Below, piece by piece: positions 52,860 through 61,441 of a stretch of DNA of 64,000 bases. Each line of letters begins with the position of its first letter. The stretch's first letter is position 1. The notes beneath the pieces were generated by a model. The model saw only the letters and a program-made list of their open reading frames with translations, searched no databases and was not told the origin of the DNA. The position numbers were made by a program, and so were the translations under genes. Source of the DNA: Candidatus Poribacteria bacterium (GTDB taxonomy: Bacteria; Poribacteria; WGA-4E; WGA-3G). The DNA lies in contig JAJECK010000062.1 in assembly GCA_022822085.1 (NCBI GenBank), forward strand, positions 1 through 64,000, read 5' to 3'.

Positions 52860-55800
52860 AACTATGCAAACTGAAACTAAAAAGCATAAATAGTTTTCGA
52901 GTTGAGGAAGAACTTGATTTTGAGAAGCCGCCACTTGACGACGCATCACTCGTGGCAATTACGGGCCCTACAGGTGCGGGCAAAACAACATTGTTAGATG
53001 CAATATGTGTTGCTCTTTATGGAAAAACTCCCCGTCTAACAGGTTCTGGAACCCAAAATCCGAACAACCTTATTAGCCACGGTGAAAAAGAATGCTTTGC
53101 GGAAGTACATTTTATAGCAAATAATACGCGTTACATTGCCACCTGGTCTGGTAAACCCAGTACATCACCGAGAGGAAGTTTGATTAATGCTGACACTGAT
53201 CAACTCATTACGGATAAACTTTCAAGTAGGGGAAAATCATTAGGTTCATCTGAAAATACAATTAGTAATGAGGTTACATCTATATTGGGTCTTGATTTTG
53301 ACGGATTTAAACGTTCTGTAATGTTGGCACAAGGTGAATTCGCCGCGTTCCTGAGAGCAAAGGATGAAGATAGACGTAAAATTTTGGAAGCGACCGCAGG
53401 GATCCACATTTACGACATACTAAAACAGCACCTAATTGACAAGGTAAATGAGGTCTCTGAAGTATATGATAAAAAGCATTCTGAATTTGATTTGTTCGCC
53501 GATTCCTCTCCGGATCAGCTAAAAGAACTGAATGCGGATCTTAAAACAATGAAGGTGGATGCTGAAAAGTTAGATGAACTACTTCAGCAAATTCAAAAGG
53601 ACAGAACGCAAGAGACAGAACGCAAGGACCACTATGAGAATCTTGAAACATCCAAAGACCGATTGCAGAAACTTAAGGATGAACAACCGAAGATAGACGA
53701 ATGCAAATCAGAACTTGAAAATGCTGAACGGTCGAACCGACTTCGCGCTGAAAAAATGGTTTATGATACGACAAAATCAGAACATCAAAGATCAAAGGTT
53801 GCCATGAAGACTGCTGTAACTGAGTTGGAAGAAGCACAAGAAGAACTGAAGACCAACCAATCCGTATTTGCAGAAAAGGAAAAAGTTCTCTCAGAAGCCT
53901 CCGCTACATATCAGAAAAAAACAGCAATTTATTCACAAGCAAAATCTGATGTCCAAAGAGCAATAGAACGTTTTCAAGAAGTCAATAGACGCAAGCCTAC
54001 CTTAAAAGAGTTAGATGACAGCATAGACGAATCCACAGAAAAATTAGCACAAAGAGAATCCCATCAAAGAGATCTGCAGCACCAGATTGCAGAAGCGCAA
54101 TCCTTTTTGGATCAAAATCCACTTCCATCAGACCGAGATACGAGACGAGTTAGATTAACCAAACTTCAAGCGAATATTGATTCAAGAACACAACGGTTAG
54201 CAGAAGAGATTGAAGATCAAACTGAAAGTAACTCAAGAATAGATGAGCTAAGTACTGAAGTAAAAGAACTATCTGAAAAACGAGATGAACTTCGAACTAA
54301 GTATGAAAGTCATGAAAAGTCCCGTGATCAAGCACATGAAAAATTTATGCAACTCCAAGACAAAGGTTCTATAGAAGAATGGGAGAATAGAAAAGATACT
54401 GCGACAAAGGCGCAGCTAATAGCTCAAAATTATGAACTTACCACTCGTTTACTTTCTCAGAAAGAAAAGGATTTGGCAGAATATCAGGTGCTTATTACTT
54501 CACTTGATAAATCGCTTGAGGAACTTGAAAAGGAAATTAAGGTCCAATCAAATGTTTGTAATGAGTCAGATGCAAAGATTGAGGAATTGGAAGAAGAAAG
54601 GGAATTGGCAATGTTAGCAGACTCTGTCAACCACTTACGACATCAGTTAGAAGATGGAAAACCGTGTCCTGTTTGTGGAGCAACAGATCATCCTTATTCT
54701 GATAAAGTTGAGTTTGGCAGTGAAGAACTGATTAGAAGGATTGAGGAAAAATTAGACATTGCAGAAAATGAAGCAGCAGAGAGTCATCAGAAAAAGCAGG
54801 ATATGCAAAACGAGCATGTTCGTCTTACACAAGATAAATCCAATAGCACTCAGCAACTTCACAACTGCGATAAGGAAATTGAAAAGCTTAATGAACAGAT
54901 AGATAATCAACTTGCTGATTGGAAAAAACTCTATGAAAATTCAAACATCTCACGCGAATGGATTGAAGATAGAATTGAAGAATCAGATATAGCGATTGAC
55001 AATCTCAATAGGACAAGCGATGCATATAACAAAGCAAAAAATGATTTGAGTGACATATCTCGTGAACTTTCAATCTGTGAGAACAACCATGAAACCCAAA
55101 GCAGGCTGTTGAAGGATACAAAACAAGAATTAGATGAACTATCCGAAGAAATTGTGAATCTAAAATCAGACATTGAATCTACTCAAACTAATTTCTGGGA
55201 ATCAATGCCTGAAACATTTCACACTGACACAACAAAACAAGCACTATCAGACTTTTCTGTGATGATAGATAAAGTGAATTCTAATGAACAGACACATAGG
55301 ACCAATAAAAGCCAACTTGAAGTCCTTAACACCGAGATAGAAAATATTAAAAGTACTCTTGATGGGTTAAATCAACGACGAACAGAACTTAAAACTGAGA
55401 TAGAGCAGTACCAGAACGAAGGTGAAAGTTTCTTGAATTCAGTGAGGGAGCAAACAGACGGTTTAGATACGAAGGAGCAAATCAACGATGCAATTACTGA
55501 GTTAGATTCTAAATTGCAAACAAAAAAGGATGAACGCGATGAATCACAACAACATCTTATTGATAGTCAGACTAATTGTGCGCAGAAAGAGACTGCCCAC
55601 GAGATGCGTGAAAAACAATTGAAGGAAGACACTGAAAAGTTTCAAGCAGCAAGCAAGACCTACAACGAGAAATTGGAGAATTTGGGTTTTGACTCACCCG
55701 ATGATCATAGCAATGCATTCCGTGATGAATCACAAATACAAAAACTTGAAGAGAAGATAGATGCTTATGAAAACGAAGTTCATGATCTCAATGAGACAAT

Positions 55801-56500
55801 TGCAGAGTTGGCAAGGATATTTGAAGACTCACCCTATGACCCAGATAAATTACCAGAGCTTATAGAAAAAGAGAAAGAAATAGATGATGAGATTGATAAT
55901 ATCAATAAAGCGATAGGTGGGAAACAACAAATTATCAAAGACTTAGAAGAGAAACTTGAGAAACGTAAAGAACTTGAGGTTGAACTACAAGCGGCAAAAC
56001 AGGAAATGGATAGATGGAAAAGTCTTCGGGAGATAATACCAATGAATAGCCTAAGAGACTTTGCATTGGATATTATGTTCCAACAGGTTAGTACTATTGC
56101 AAATGTTCAGTTGGCATATCTCACGTCTGACCGGTACCAACTGAAGGTTGAAACAATCGGTAAGCTCAGTGTTATTGATAAGTGGAATGCAAATAAAGAG
56201 CGCCCTGTGGAAACACTCTCTGGCGGAGAATCATTCCTGACAAGCCTTGCTTTGGCACTTGCACTTTCTGAACTCAGTCAAGGTCGCGCACAACTCAATT
56301 CCCTCTTCCTTGATGAAGGTTTTGGCACTTTGGATGCTGAAACGCTTGATATTGCCATCGCAGCTTTGGAAGGACTTCGCATGCAAGGACGCAGCATCTA
56401 TCTTATCAGTCACATACAAGAATTAACAAGACGACTACCAGTCAAAATCAACGTCAAGAAAAAAGGTGACGGTAGTTCATTTATTAAAACAGAAGGATAA
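52856..56500 (+). CDS. sbcC: Exonuclease subunit SbcC (Rad50 family)
   Basis: The 1214-residue protein has Walker A G-P-T-G-A-G-K-T-T near residue 37, two long coiled coils, and between them the zinc hook C-P-V-C near 604-607 in G-K-P-C-P-V-C-G-A-T-D-H-P. The ABC signature L-S-G-G-E-S-F-L-T-S-L is near 1121 and Walker B S-L-F-L-D-E-G-F-G-T-L-D near 1150. Length and order are typical. The hook joins two SbcC chains. It is translated from an ATGA overlap with sbcD. A weak hairpin (CTATCTG/CAGATAG, 56505-56535) with a T-rich tail follows. Confidence 0.9.
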   Translation: MKLCKLKLKSINSFRVEEELDFEKPPLDDASLVAITGPTGAGKTTLLDAICVALYGKTPRLTGSGTQNPNNLISHGEKECFAEVHFIANNTRYIATWSGKPSTSPRGSLINADTDQLITDKLSSRGKSLGSSENTISNEVTSILGLDFDGFKRSVMLAQGEFAAFLRAKDEDRRKILEATAGIHIYDILKQHLIDKVNEVSEVYDKKHSEFDLFADSSPDQLKELNADLKTMKVDAEKLDELLQQIQKDRTQETERKDHYENLETSKDRLQKLKDEQPKIDECKSELENAERSNRLRAEKMVYDTTKSEHQRSKVAMKTAVTELEEAQEELKTNQSVFAEKEKVLSEASATYQKKTAIYSQAKSDVQRAIERFQEVNRRKPTLKELDDSIDESTEKLAQRESHQRDLQHQIAEAQSFLDQNPLPSDRDTRRVRLTKLQANIDSRTQRLAEEIEDQTESNSRIDELSTEVKELSEKRDELRTKYESHEKSRDQAHEKFMQLQDKGSIEEWENRKDTATKAQLIAQNYELTTRLLSQKEKDLAEYQVLITSLDKSLEELEKEIKVQSNVCNESDAKIEELEEERELAMLADSVNHLRHQLEDGKPCPVCGATDHPYSDKVEFGSEELIRRIEEKLDIAENEAAESHQKKQDMQNEHVRLTQDKSNSTQQLHNCDKEIEKLNEQIDNQLADWKKLYENSNISREWIEDRIEESDIAIDNLNRTSDAYNKAKNDLSDISRELSICENNHETQSRLLKDTKQELDELSEEIVNLKSDIESTQTNFWESMPETFHTDTTKQALSDFSVMIDKVNSNEQTHRTNKSQLEVLNTEIENIKSTLDGLNQRRTELKTEIEQYQNEGESFLNSVREQTDGLDTKEQINDAITELDSKLQTKKDERDESQQHLIDSQTNCAQKETAHEMREKQLKEDTEKFQAASKTYNEKLENLGFDSPDDHSNAFRDESQIQKLEEKIDAYENEVHDLNETIAELARIFEDSPYDPDKLPELIEKEKEIDDEIDNINKAIGGKQQIIKDLEEKLEKRKELEVELQAAKQEMDRWKSLREIIPMNSLRDFALDIMFQQVSTIANVQLAYLTSDRYQLKVETIGKLSVIDKWNANKERPVETLSGGESFLTSLALALALSELSQGRAQLNSLFLDEGFGTLDAETLDIAIAALEGLRMQGRSIYLISHIQELTRRLPVKINVKKKGDGSSFIKTEG

Positions 56501-56565
56501 AACACTATCTGTCAGGTTATTGACACACCAGATAGATTTATTTAGAAAAAATATGGAGGAATCAC

Positions 56566-57324
56566 ATGATATTTGGATTTATGTCGTCAGTCTGTCCACC
56601 ATTATCGTTGGCAGAACTCATTGACAAAGCAAAACAATACAACTATGAACATTTAGAACTCCGTGTTGAATGGAATCATGGACACGGGGTTGAATTAGAC
56701 TCTTCAGCCCAACAACTCAACGAAGCACGTACTCGTTTTGAAGATAGCGGGGTTGTTCTTTCATGTATCGCAACTGGTGTGAGATTCATCGATCCAGATG
56801 CTCAAAAACGTCAACAGCAAGTGGAGCTTCTGAAACGTTATATAGAACTCACAGAAAAGATGGGTGCAAAGAACATTCGTATCTTCGGGGATCCTGTACC
56901 GAAAACGCCTAAAGAAGTTGATCAAACACTTGATTGGGAAGCAGAGGGAATACGAGAATGTGATGGATTAGCGGGTGAAGCAGGAGTCAACTTGTGTTTG
57001 GAAACACACGGTAATCTATTAGCAAGTTACTTGGCTGAAGTGCTATATCGTTCAGAAGCAAAAAACACTTATGTGAACTGGCACGCAGGACACCACGTTC
57101 GACATGGCCAACCTGTTGATGTTGCGTATGTCCATTTGCGGGGTAAGGTTCGCCATGCACATGTCAACTTCGGAGATGAAGGTCCAATGCCAGATACAGA
57201 GCGGGAGTCTTTAACACTTCTCGCAGAAGATAACTATAAAGACTTTATCTCTATTGAGGTAATCAATCCAAAGGATTCAGATGCTGTTTTGAAACGGCAT
57301 GCCGAACTTTACAAAACACTCTGA
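56566..57324 (+). CDS. Xylose isomerase-like TIM-barrel sugar epimerase
   Basis: The 252-residue protein starts with GGAGGA upstream. AP-endonuclease-2/sugar-phosphate-isomerase fold: Y-E-H-L-E-L-R-V-E near residue 25, A-K-N-I-R-I-F-G-D near 105, L-C-L-E-T-H-G-N near 145 (metal-binding Glu and His), V-N-W-H-A-G-H-H near 170, H-A-H-V-N-F-G-D near 200 and F-I-S-I-E-V-I-N near 227. Relatives are inosose dehydratases and hydroxypyruvate or ketose epimerases. The substrate is unknown; no pathway partner is adjacent. Confidence 0.8.
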   Translation: MIFGFMSSVCPPLSLAELIDKAKQYNYEHLELRVEWNHGHGVELDSSAQQLNEARTRFEDSGVVLSCIATGVRFIDPDAQKRQQQVELLKRYIELTEKMGAKNIRIFGDPVPKTPKEVDQTLDWEAEGIRECDGLAGEAGVNLCLETHGNLLASYLAEVLYRSEAKNTYVNWHAGHHVRHGQPVDVAYVHLRGKVRHAHVNFGDEGPMPDTERESLTLLAEDNYKDFISIEVINPKDSDAVLKRHAELYKTL

Positions 57325-57328
57325 TGTT

Positions 57329-57341
57329 ATAGTAAAATCTA
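57329..57341. repeat. Solo TATAGTAAAATC end
   Basis: A single end of the TATAGTAAAATCC family between the epimerase and iscA-like genes. A possible degenerate partner (GATTTTCATTTATA) is near 57386-57399. Confidence 0.3.
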
Positions 57342-57393
57342 TAATATCTCAAATACCGGTGGAATATTAACATAATATTCTGCCGATTTTCAT

Positions 57394-57723
57394 TTATACA
57401 CTGAAGGATTCCCCGCATCCACAAGTATTTTTGGCATTCGGATTAGTGATTTTAAATCCAGAGTCCATGAGACCGTCATTGTAATCCAACACTGATCCAG
57501 CAAGATAGAGAGAACTACGCGGATCAATATATACCTTTAACCCATGAAATTCAAACACCCTATCTGTACCTTTCTGTTCTCCGAATTCAAGACTATATTG
57601 AAAACCTGAACATCCACCACCAATTACCTGCATCCGTAAACCAAGTTCACTTTCGTCTTTACTTTCACTGTTATTTATCAGGACAATTGCTTTTTGTGCC
57701 GCAGATTCTGTTACAGTAATCAT
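57394..57723 (-). CDS. IscA/ErpA-type iron-sulfur assembly protein
   Basis: The 109-residue protein has the HesB fold with all three ligand Cys: C38 in G-G-G-C-S-G-F-Q-Y, and C101, C103 in N-T-C-G-C-G-E-S-F. It carries Fe-S clusters to target proteins. It lies 11 bases behind the scaffold-like gene and is co-transcribed with it from the promoter at 58153-58181. Whether it is IscA, ErpA or SufA cannot be told from sequence alone. Confidence 0.9.
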   Translation of the reverse strand: MITVTESAAQKAIVLINNSESKDESELGLRMQVIGGGCSGFQYSLEFGEQKGTDRVFEFHGLKVYIDPRSSLYLAGSVLDYNDGLMDSGFKITNPNAKNTCGCGESFSV

Positions 57724-57734
57724 TGGACAATCTC

Positions 57735-58097
57735 CTATATTGATTTTGAGTTATCAAGAGCTTCTTTTATTGCTTGTTCGGCATATTCTGCATAACGTTG
57801 TTTATCCTTTGGTAAACCACCCAAGGCATCTGATATATCTATAGCAGCTATTTCTTCCACATCAGAAACCGGTTTCCCAGTAACCATTTCAGTGAGAACA
57901 GACCCACATGCAATCGCTGTTGGACATCCAAATGCACGAAACTTTGCATCAACAACGGTATTATTTGAAATCTTTATAGAAAACTTCAACATCTCTCCAC
58001 TTGCAGAGGAACCTATAGTTGCTATGCCATCTGCATCTGCGACTGTTCCAATATTGCGTGGGTTCTCAAAATGTTCTAATACCTGTTGTGTATGCAT
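57735..58097 (-). CDS. IscU/NifU-like scaffold protein lacking two cluster ligands
   Basis: The product has 120 residues from ATG 58097; its start M-H-T-Q-Q-V-L-E-H-F-E-N-P-R-N-I-G fits the family N-terminus, although a GTG at 58133 is also open. G-C58-P-T-A-I-A-C in A-F-G-C is the second ligand position and is kept. The first site, usually C-G-D, reads S-A-S-G-E (31-35) and the third, usually K-x-H-C-S, reads K-Q-R-Y-A (about 99-103). So one of three cluster Cys remains, plus an extra C64. It may bind clusters differently or serve another role. No cysteine desulfurase gene is in the window. Confidence 0.8.
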   Translation of the reverse strand: MHTQQVLEHFENPRNIGTVADADGIATIGSSASGEMLKFSIKISNNTVVDAKFRAFGCPTAIACGSVLTEMVTGKPVSDVEEIAAIDISDALGGLPKDKQRYAEYAEQAIKEALDNSKSI

Positions 58098-58152
58098 AAA
58101 CTGATATATGTTAAGTAGTTCAACATTACGCACAGAAATACTATAATTTCAT

Positions 58153-58181
58153 ATTATACACCATTCTGATGTATTTGTCAA
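58153..58181 (-). promoter_or_regulatory. Consensus promoter of the iscU-iscA-like operon
   Basis: On the minus strand: TTGACA (58181-58176), 17 bases, TATAAT (58158-58153), both perfect; the leader is about 49 bases to ATG 58097. Confidence 0.75.
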
Positions 58182-58198
58182 ATCGAGTGCAATGGATG

Positions 58199-58455
58199 CA
58201 GGGTTATTTAGTTTTCAATATTTTTTATAATTTTTACTATTACGTTAATGTTAAATTTTGGTGTCTTGAATTGGTCTTTAATCCCGCCAAGTACCATACG
58301 CGCATTTAGCGTTGATTTGGTAGGGACTAAAGAGCGTTTCTCGGACCTTCATGTCCTTTAGTTTATCTAAATGGGTATTGCTACGCTGGACTTGACTATC
58401 GATTTTAACTTTTAGTAAACACAGAAGCGATAATTCTTAAAACCAAATAACCCTG
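58199..58455. repeat. 257-bp MITE derived from the ISAs1-like element
   Basis: CAGGGTTATTTAGTTTT (58199-58215) and AAAACCAAATAACCCTG (58439-58455) are 17-bp inverted ends with one mismatch, matching the left end of the decayed IS at 3360. No transposase is inside, so it is a non-autonomous derivative. Confidence 0.7.
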
Positions 58456-58473
58456 GAACTTTGTTTAACATTA

Positions 58474-58502
58474 TTGACAAAGACGGGCAACATTGTTATG
58501 AT
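58474..58502 (+). promoter_or_regulatory. Orphan sigma-70 promoter
   Basis: TTGACA (58474-58479), 17 bases, TATGAT (58497-58502), pointing into a MITE with no same-strand gene for over 2 kb. It may be left from a gene lost to insertions. Confidence 0.4.
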
Positions 58503-58509
58503 AATCCAT

Positions 58510-58625
58510 TATAGTAAAATCCGAAAATATGTTCACATTTCAATTAACAACAATCCCCACACTATCGCCCGCTGGCGAGGTTTCCTAACCTCGCTAATGT
58601 CCAGGTAATTATGGATTTAACTATA
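58510..58625. repeat. TATAGTAAAATCC-family MITE, best-preserved copy
   Basis: TATAGTAAAATCC (58510-58522) and GGATTTAACTATA (58613-58625) are inverted with one mismatch. The GGCGAGGTTTCCTAACCTCGC hairpin is at 58574-58594. It is the same element as 49317-49469 in opposite orientation. Confidence 0.7.
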
Positions 58626-58722
58626 ATTCATGAAAAAAAATTATGTTGTTGATTGAGGTGCAACAAAAAATAGGGCAAGATCTAAATACCTGCCCTACAA
58701 TTGAACTCATAGCGAGTACGAT

Positions 58723-59312
58723 TTAAGAATCGTTGAAAGTCACACGAAAGTTAATCATAGAACCTGCTAAATATCGAAACCCTAAACGAGTTTCTTTGAG
58801 TTTATCGTAGCTAAGGGCGAGTTTCCGGTAGGTCCCTTGCCAGCCGAATGTGCGCTCCACTTTAAATCTCTCTTTGTCCATATTTTTCTTTAACCAACGG
58901 AACTTGCGAGCAATGGCAATAGGTTCTTTAGTGTTCCGTTTGTTCGGATAGATCACTGGAGGCAGACATCGTCACCCCTTTTTGGACAACGGTGTTTGAA
59001 CCATCACCATGTAAATAAGAGGTGTCAAGTTGATCACTTTCAAGAAGATGTTCAACAGATGCTTCAAAAAGTTTGATATGAACCATCTTTAGACCATCTA
59101 TTATGCCATTTGTAGACATTAGACCAATGGATTTCAGGACACCGTGTCCGGAGTTGATTCCATTGTATGCCTGTCCGTCCAACATAGAGGATATAATTAA
59201 ATATCTTGTACGAAGATAGTTTAGGCTTTGACCCTTTCTTCCTTTTTGACAAAAAGGGTTTATAGTAGAATCCACAATTAAGTGGACACACTCTGTGCAG
59301 GTGTTGTAGCAC
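58723..59312 (-). pseudogene. IS5-type transposase relic
   Basis: The N-terminal block (59312-59064) reads G-S-K-P-K-L-S-S-Y-K-I-F-N-Y-I-L-Y-V and G-I-Q-W-N-Q-L, the DUF4096 start of IS5/IS4-like transposases. The frame shifts near 59070-59085 and continues E-A-S-V-E-H-L-L, H-G-D-G-S-N-T-V-V-Q-K-G. A large internal piece, with the catalytic Asp region, is missing near 58930-58960, after which R-F-K-V-E-R-T-F-G-W-Q and R-Y-L-A-G-S-M-I-N-F complete the C-terminus at 58723. Its first residues come from a MITE end at 59261-59273. It is a plain DNA transposon relic. Confidence 0.75.
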
Positions 59313-59395
59313 GGACTTCCAGCTTGTGCGGTCCGAGACGCAAACTGGAAGTCCGCGCTACAAATTATGTGTCCATAATTATTGGGTCTACTATA
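59261..59395. repeat. TATAGTAGAATCC-type MITE with a long hairpin
   Basis: TATAGTAGAATCC (59261-59273) and GGGTCTACTATA (59384-59395) are near-inverted ends. Inside, GGACTTCCAG and CTGGAAGTCC (about 59314-59354) form the core of a stem of more than 20 bp. Confidence 0.55.
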
Positions 59396-59460
59396 ATTGT
59401 CCGTTTTACTATATGTGTCAGAATCTAACAGAAATTGTGCTACAAAATCATTCCGTGCTT

Positions 59461-59602
59461 CCCACAAGAGAAGCCAACACCTGTAAAATCGGGTTGTAAA
59501 CCCCTCCCACAAAAGAGAAAACGGGGTTGTAAACCCTCCCACAAGAGAAAGCCAACACTTGTGAAATCAAGGTTACAAACCCCTCCCACAAGAGAAAATC
59601 CC
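59461..59602. repeat. Tandem CCCACAAGAGAA/AACCCCTC repeats
   Basis: Three to four diverged units of about 50 bp, each with CCCACAAGAGAA and an AACCCCTC half. They are inverted relatives of 181-215 and 829-866. Spacing is irregular, so this is not a CRISPR array. Confidence 0.5.
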
Positions 59603-59762
59603 TTCCACATGAAAAAAGGATGGAATTTTGCCTTCTTTTTTGTGTGTGATTTTATTTGACAAATATACGTATTTTGTTGTATAGTACGTAAAAATATCAT
59701 TTTATGACATAGATAGTTTCTTGTTTTTATATTGACTCATAAATGATGTTTATGTCCAATAT

Positions 59763-59919
59763 TGTAGTAAAATCAAAAAATATATGCACACTTTTAGTAC
59801 GTTAAACCTAAACCGCTGGACTGTGCTATAGCACAAACTTCCCAATTTGTGCAGTCGTGTGTGCGCGAACTGGAAGTGGACGGGACAAATGTGTGCAAGT
59901 AATTATAGGTTCCCCTATA
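59763..59919. repeat. TGTAGTAAAATC MITE, diverged
   Basis: TGTAGTAAAATC (59763-59774) and a degenerate CCCCTATA end (to 59919) frame a region with the AACTGGAAGT hairpin half also seen at 59344. No gene is seen from 59313 to 60877. Confidence 0.4.
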
Positions 59920-60273
59920 ATATGCCGGTTAAAATCCTTAAGCGAAACTTGTTTCGGAAGACACTTGAAATTCAGTTGTTTTTCAGTTGTGTTAGCCACA
60001 AGAGAACCTTTCATAAAAAAATAGGACGGATATTATTAACTTATATATCTTTATTTTACTATATTTATAGGTTTTACTCAATATGACTTTGATTAAATCC
60101 TGTTGATATTAATTATATGATATTTTTATGGCACCAAAACGCGAATTATCATACTAATACGAACAACTACTACACAAATGACTATAATATGGGTACCCTT
60201 ATATCTACTATAGTTTGGACAGTTTTCAGTTTGTTTTGCGTTGATCTGATTCAATAGGGCATGCTTTTGTTAT

Positions 60274-60385
60274 ACAGGACTTACGCAACTTGCGCAAAAA
60301 AACAGGCAAATTTGCATAAAAAGTCGTTATTTCAGCACATTTAACCCCCTAAATCTCTTATCAAGGGGGAATGCGTAAGTCTTGT
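60274..60385. repeat. 112-bp GACTTACGCA MITE
   Basis: ACAGGACTTACGCA (60274-60287) and TGCGTAAGTCTTGT (60372-60385) are inverted with one mismatch. The CTCTTATCAAGGGGGAATG part matches the end of the 2003-2232 element. It is nested in the 568-bp element. Confidence 0.65.
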
Positions 60386-60453
60386 TATATTGTTTATGGT
60401 GATACACTTGTCGTCTCTAATGAACTTTGACCATCAAAATCGGTAGTTGAATA

Positions 60454-60527
60454 CGTAGGGGTTGGGTTCCCCAACCCGCTTGGTTTGTGAGTTTCCGTCC
60501 ATCGGGCGTGGAAACCACGCCCCTACG
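60454..60527. repeat. GTAGGGG/CCCCTAC palindromic repeat
   Basis: The outer arms CGTAGGGG and CCCCTACG enclose two inner hairpins (GGTTGGGTTCCCCAACC and CGTGGAAACCACG). Related hairpins are at 12643 and 29060. Confidence 0.5.
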
Positions 60528-60643
60528 AATGAGCATATTACTAAATACTTGTCATCCCTTTGAGAATGTTGCACTTTGAGGTCCACTCTATTTTTTGCTA
60601 AGTTTCAAAACCACAGAAAACTCAAGAAAAATACAAACAGAGT

Positions 60644-60719
60644 AGCCCCAGCGGGGCGGAATGTGTATAGCACGTAACACTCCACAGACATAAGCCCCAG
60701 CGGGGCGACAGGTGTATCT
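60644..60719. repeat. Two AGCCCCAGCGGGGCG repeats
   Basis: AGCCCCAGCGGGGCGgaatGTGTAT (60644-60667) and a close copy at 60693-60716, 49 bases apart. Confidence 0.55.
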
Positions 60720-60802
60720 ATAGGTAGTCAATAATCTTATGACAAACCATTAAAAAAACTGTCCAAACTATAGTTATATCTAACATATATTAAATAGTCA
60801 TG

Positions 60803-60856
60803 GTGTAGTAGCCAGGGTGCCCTTACTTTTTATTAAGGGCATCACGGCTACTACAC
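60803..60856 (+). promoter_or_regulatory. 54-base hairpin before the lipoprotein operon
   Basis: GTGTAGTAGCC (60803-60813) pairs with GGCTACTACAC (60846-60856), and inner GTGCCCTTA (60817-60825) pairs with TAAGGGCAT (60834-60842, one G-U). It ends 21 bases before ATG 60878. It may be a leader structure, an attenuator without T run, or another palindromic repeat. Confidence 0.5.
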
Positions 60857-60877
60857 TATACTAAAGGAATTTTCATA

Positions 60878-61441
60878 ATGAAATCACATAGAACACAACT
60901 CACACTCCTGCTGATAACGGCTATCCTACTTGTAGGCTGCACCGCTAATGAGAAAGAAACACCAAAGCAAGTAGATACACCTACCGAGACGCAGCAAGAA
61001 GACGAAAGCGTTCCTGTTGTTCGCTTCATACAGGGTGAAGAAAAACCGGATCCACCAGAACAGTCCGAACCTATCAGCGAACCGAACACGATAGAACGCT
61101 TACACCAACACATCTCATCACTGCCCAACGTTGAAGGGGCGACACACGATCAATTACGCGGGTATGTCACTGCGTGGGAACACATGAAACTACTGCTCAA
61201 CGAAAACAACATACCTTACACTTCAGATTACCGAAAGACCCCACATCTCACACAGGCTTATATCACGCTCGGTGAATATGATAAAGCCATACAGAACAAA
61301 AAAGAACAGGAACAGTGGATACAAGCCCTCAAAACAGCGGGGATTGAAAAGCCAGATATGCATGATGGACTCCTCACTGATATTTCCATCAAAGACATAG
61401 AAACCATGAAACAATCCAATCAAAAAGGAGAAATACAATGA
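60878..61441 (+). CDS. Lipoprotein of unknown function
   Basis: The 187-residue protein starts at ATG 60878 with AAAGGAA upstream. The signal ends L-L-V-G-C21-T-A-N, a lipobox. An acidic, Pro/Glu-rich linker (about 25-75) leads to a helical region with a TPR-like stretch (L-T-Q-A-Y-I-T-L-G-E-Y-D-K-A-I near 125-140). I do not recognise the family. It is the first of three exported-protein genes; its stop overlaps the next start (ATGA). Confidence 0.75.
   Translation: MKSHRTQLTLLLITAILLVGCTANEKETPKQVDTPTETQQEDESVPVVRFIQGEEKPDPPEQSEPISEPNTIERLHQHISSLPNVEGATHDQLRGYVTAWEHMKLLLNENNIPYTSDYRKTPHLTQAYITLGEYDKAIQNKKEQEQWIQALKTAGIEKPDMHDGLLTDISIKDIETMKQSNQKGEIQ

Larger units (their letters stand above)
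60207..60774. mobile_element. 568-bp non-autonomous element with 20-bp ends and 7-bp target duplication
   Basis: ACTATAGTTTGGACAGTTTT (60207-60226) is the exact reverse complement of 60755-60774. TATATCT directly flanks both sides (60200-60206, 60775-60781), a clean target-site duplication. It has no open frame. It has itself collected a GACTTACGCA MITE (60274-60385), a GTAGGGG..CCCCTAC repeat (60454-60527) and two GCCCCAGCGGGGC repeats. Confidence 0.8.

Noticed and set aside
59461-59602. Possible CRISPR array
   Set aside because: The units are few, diverged and irregularly spaced, contain hairpin halves seen elsewhere, and no cas genes are present.
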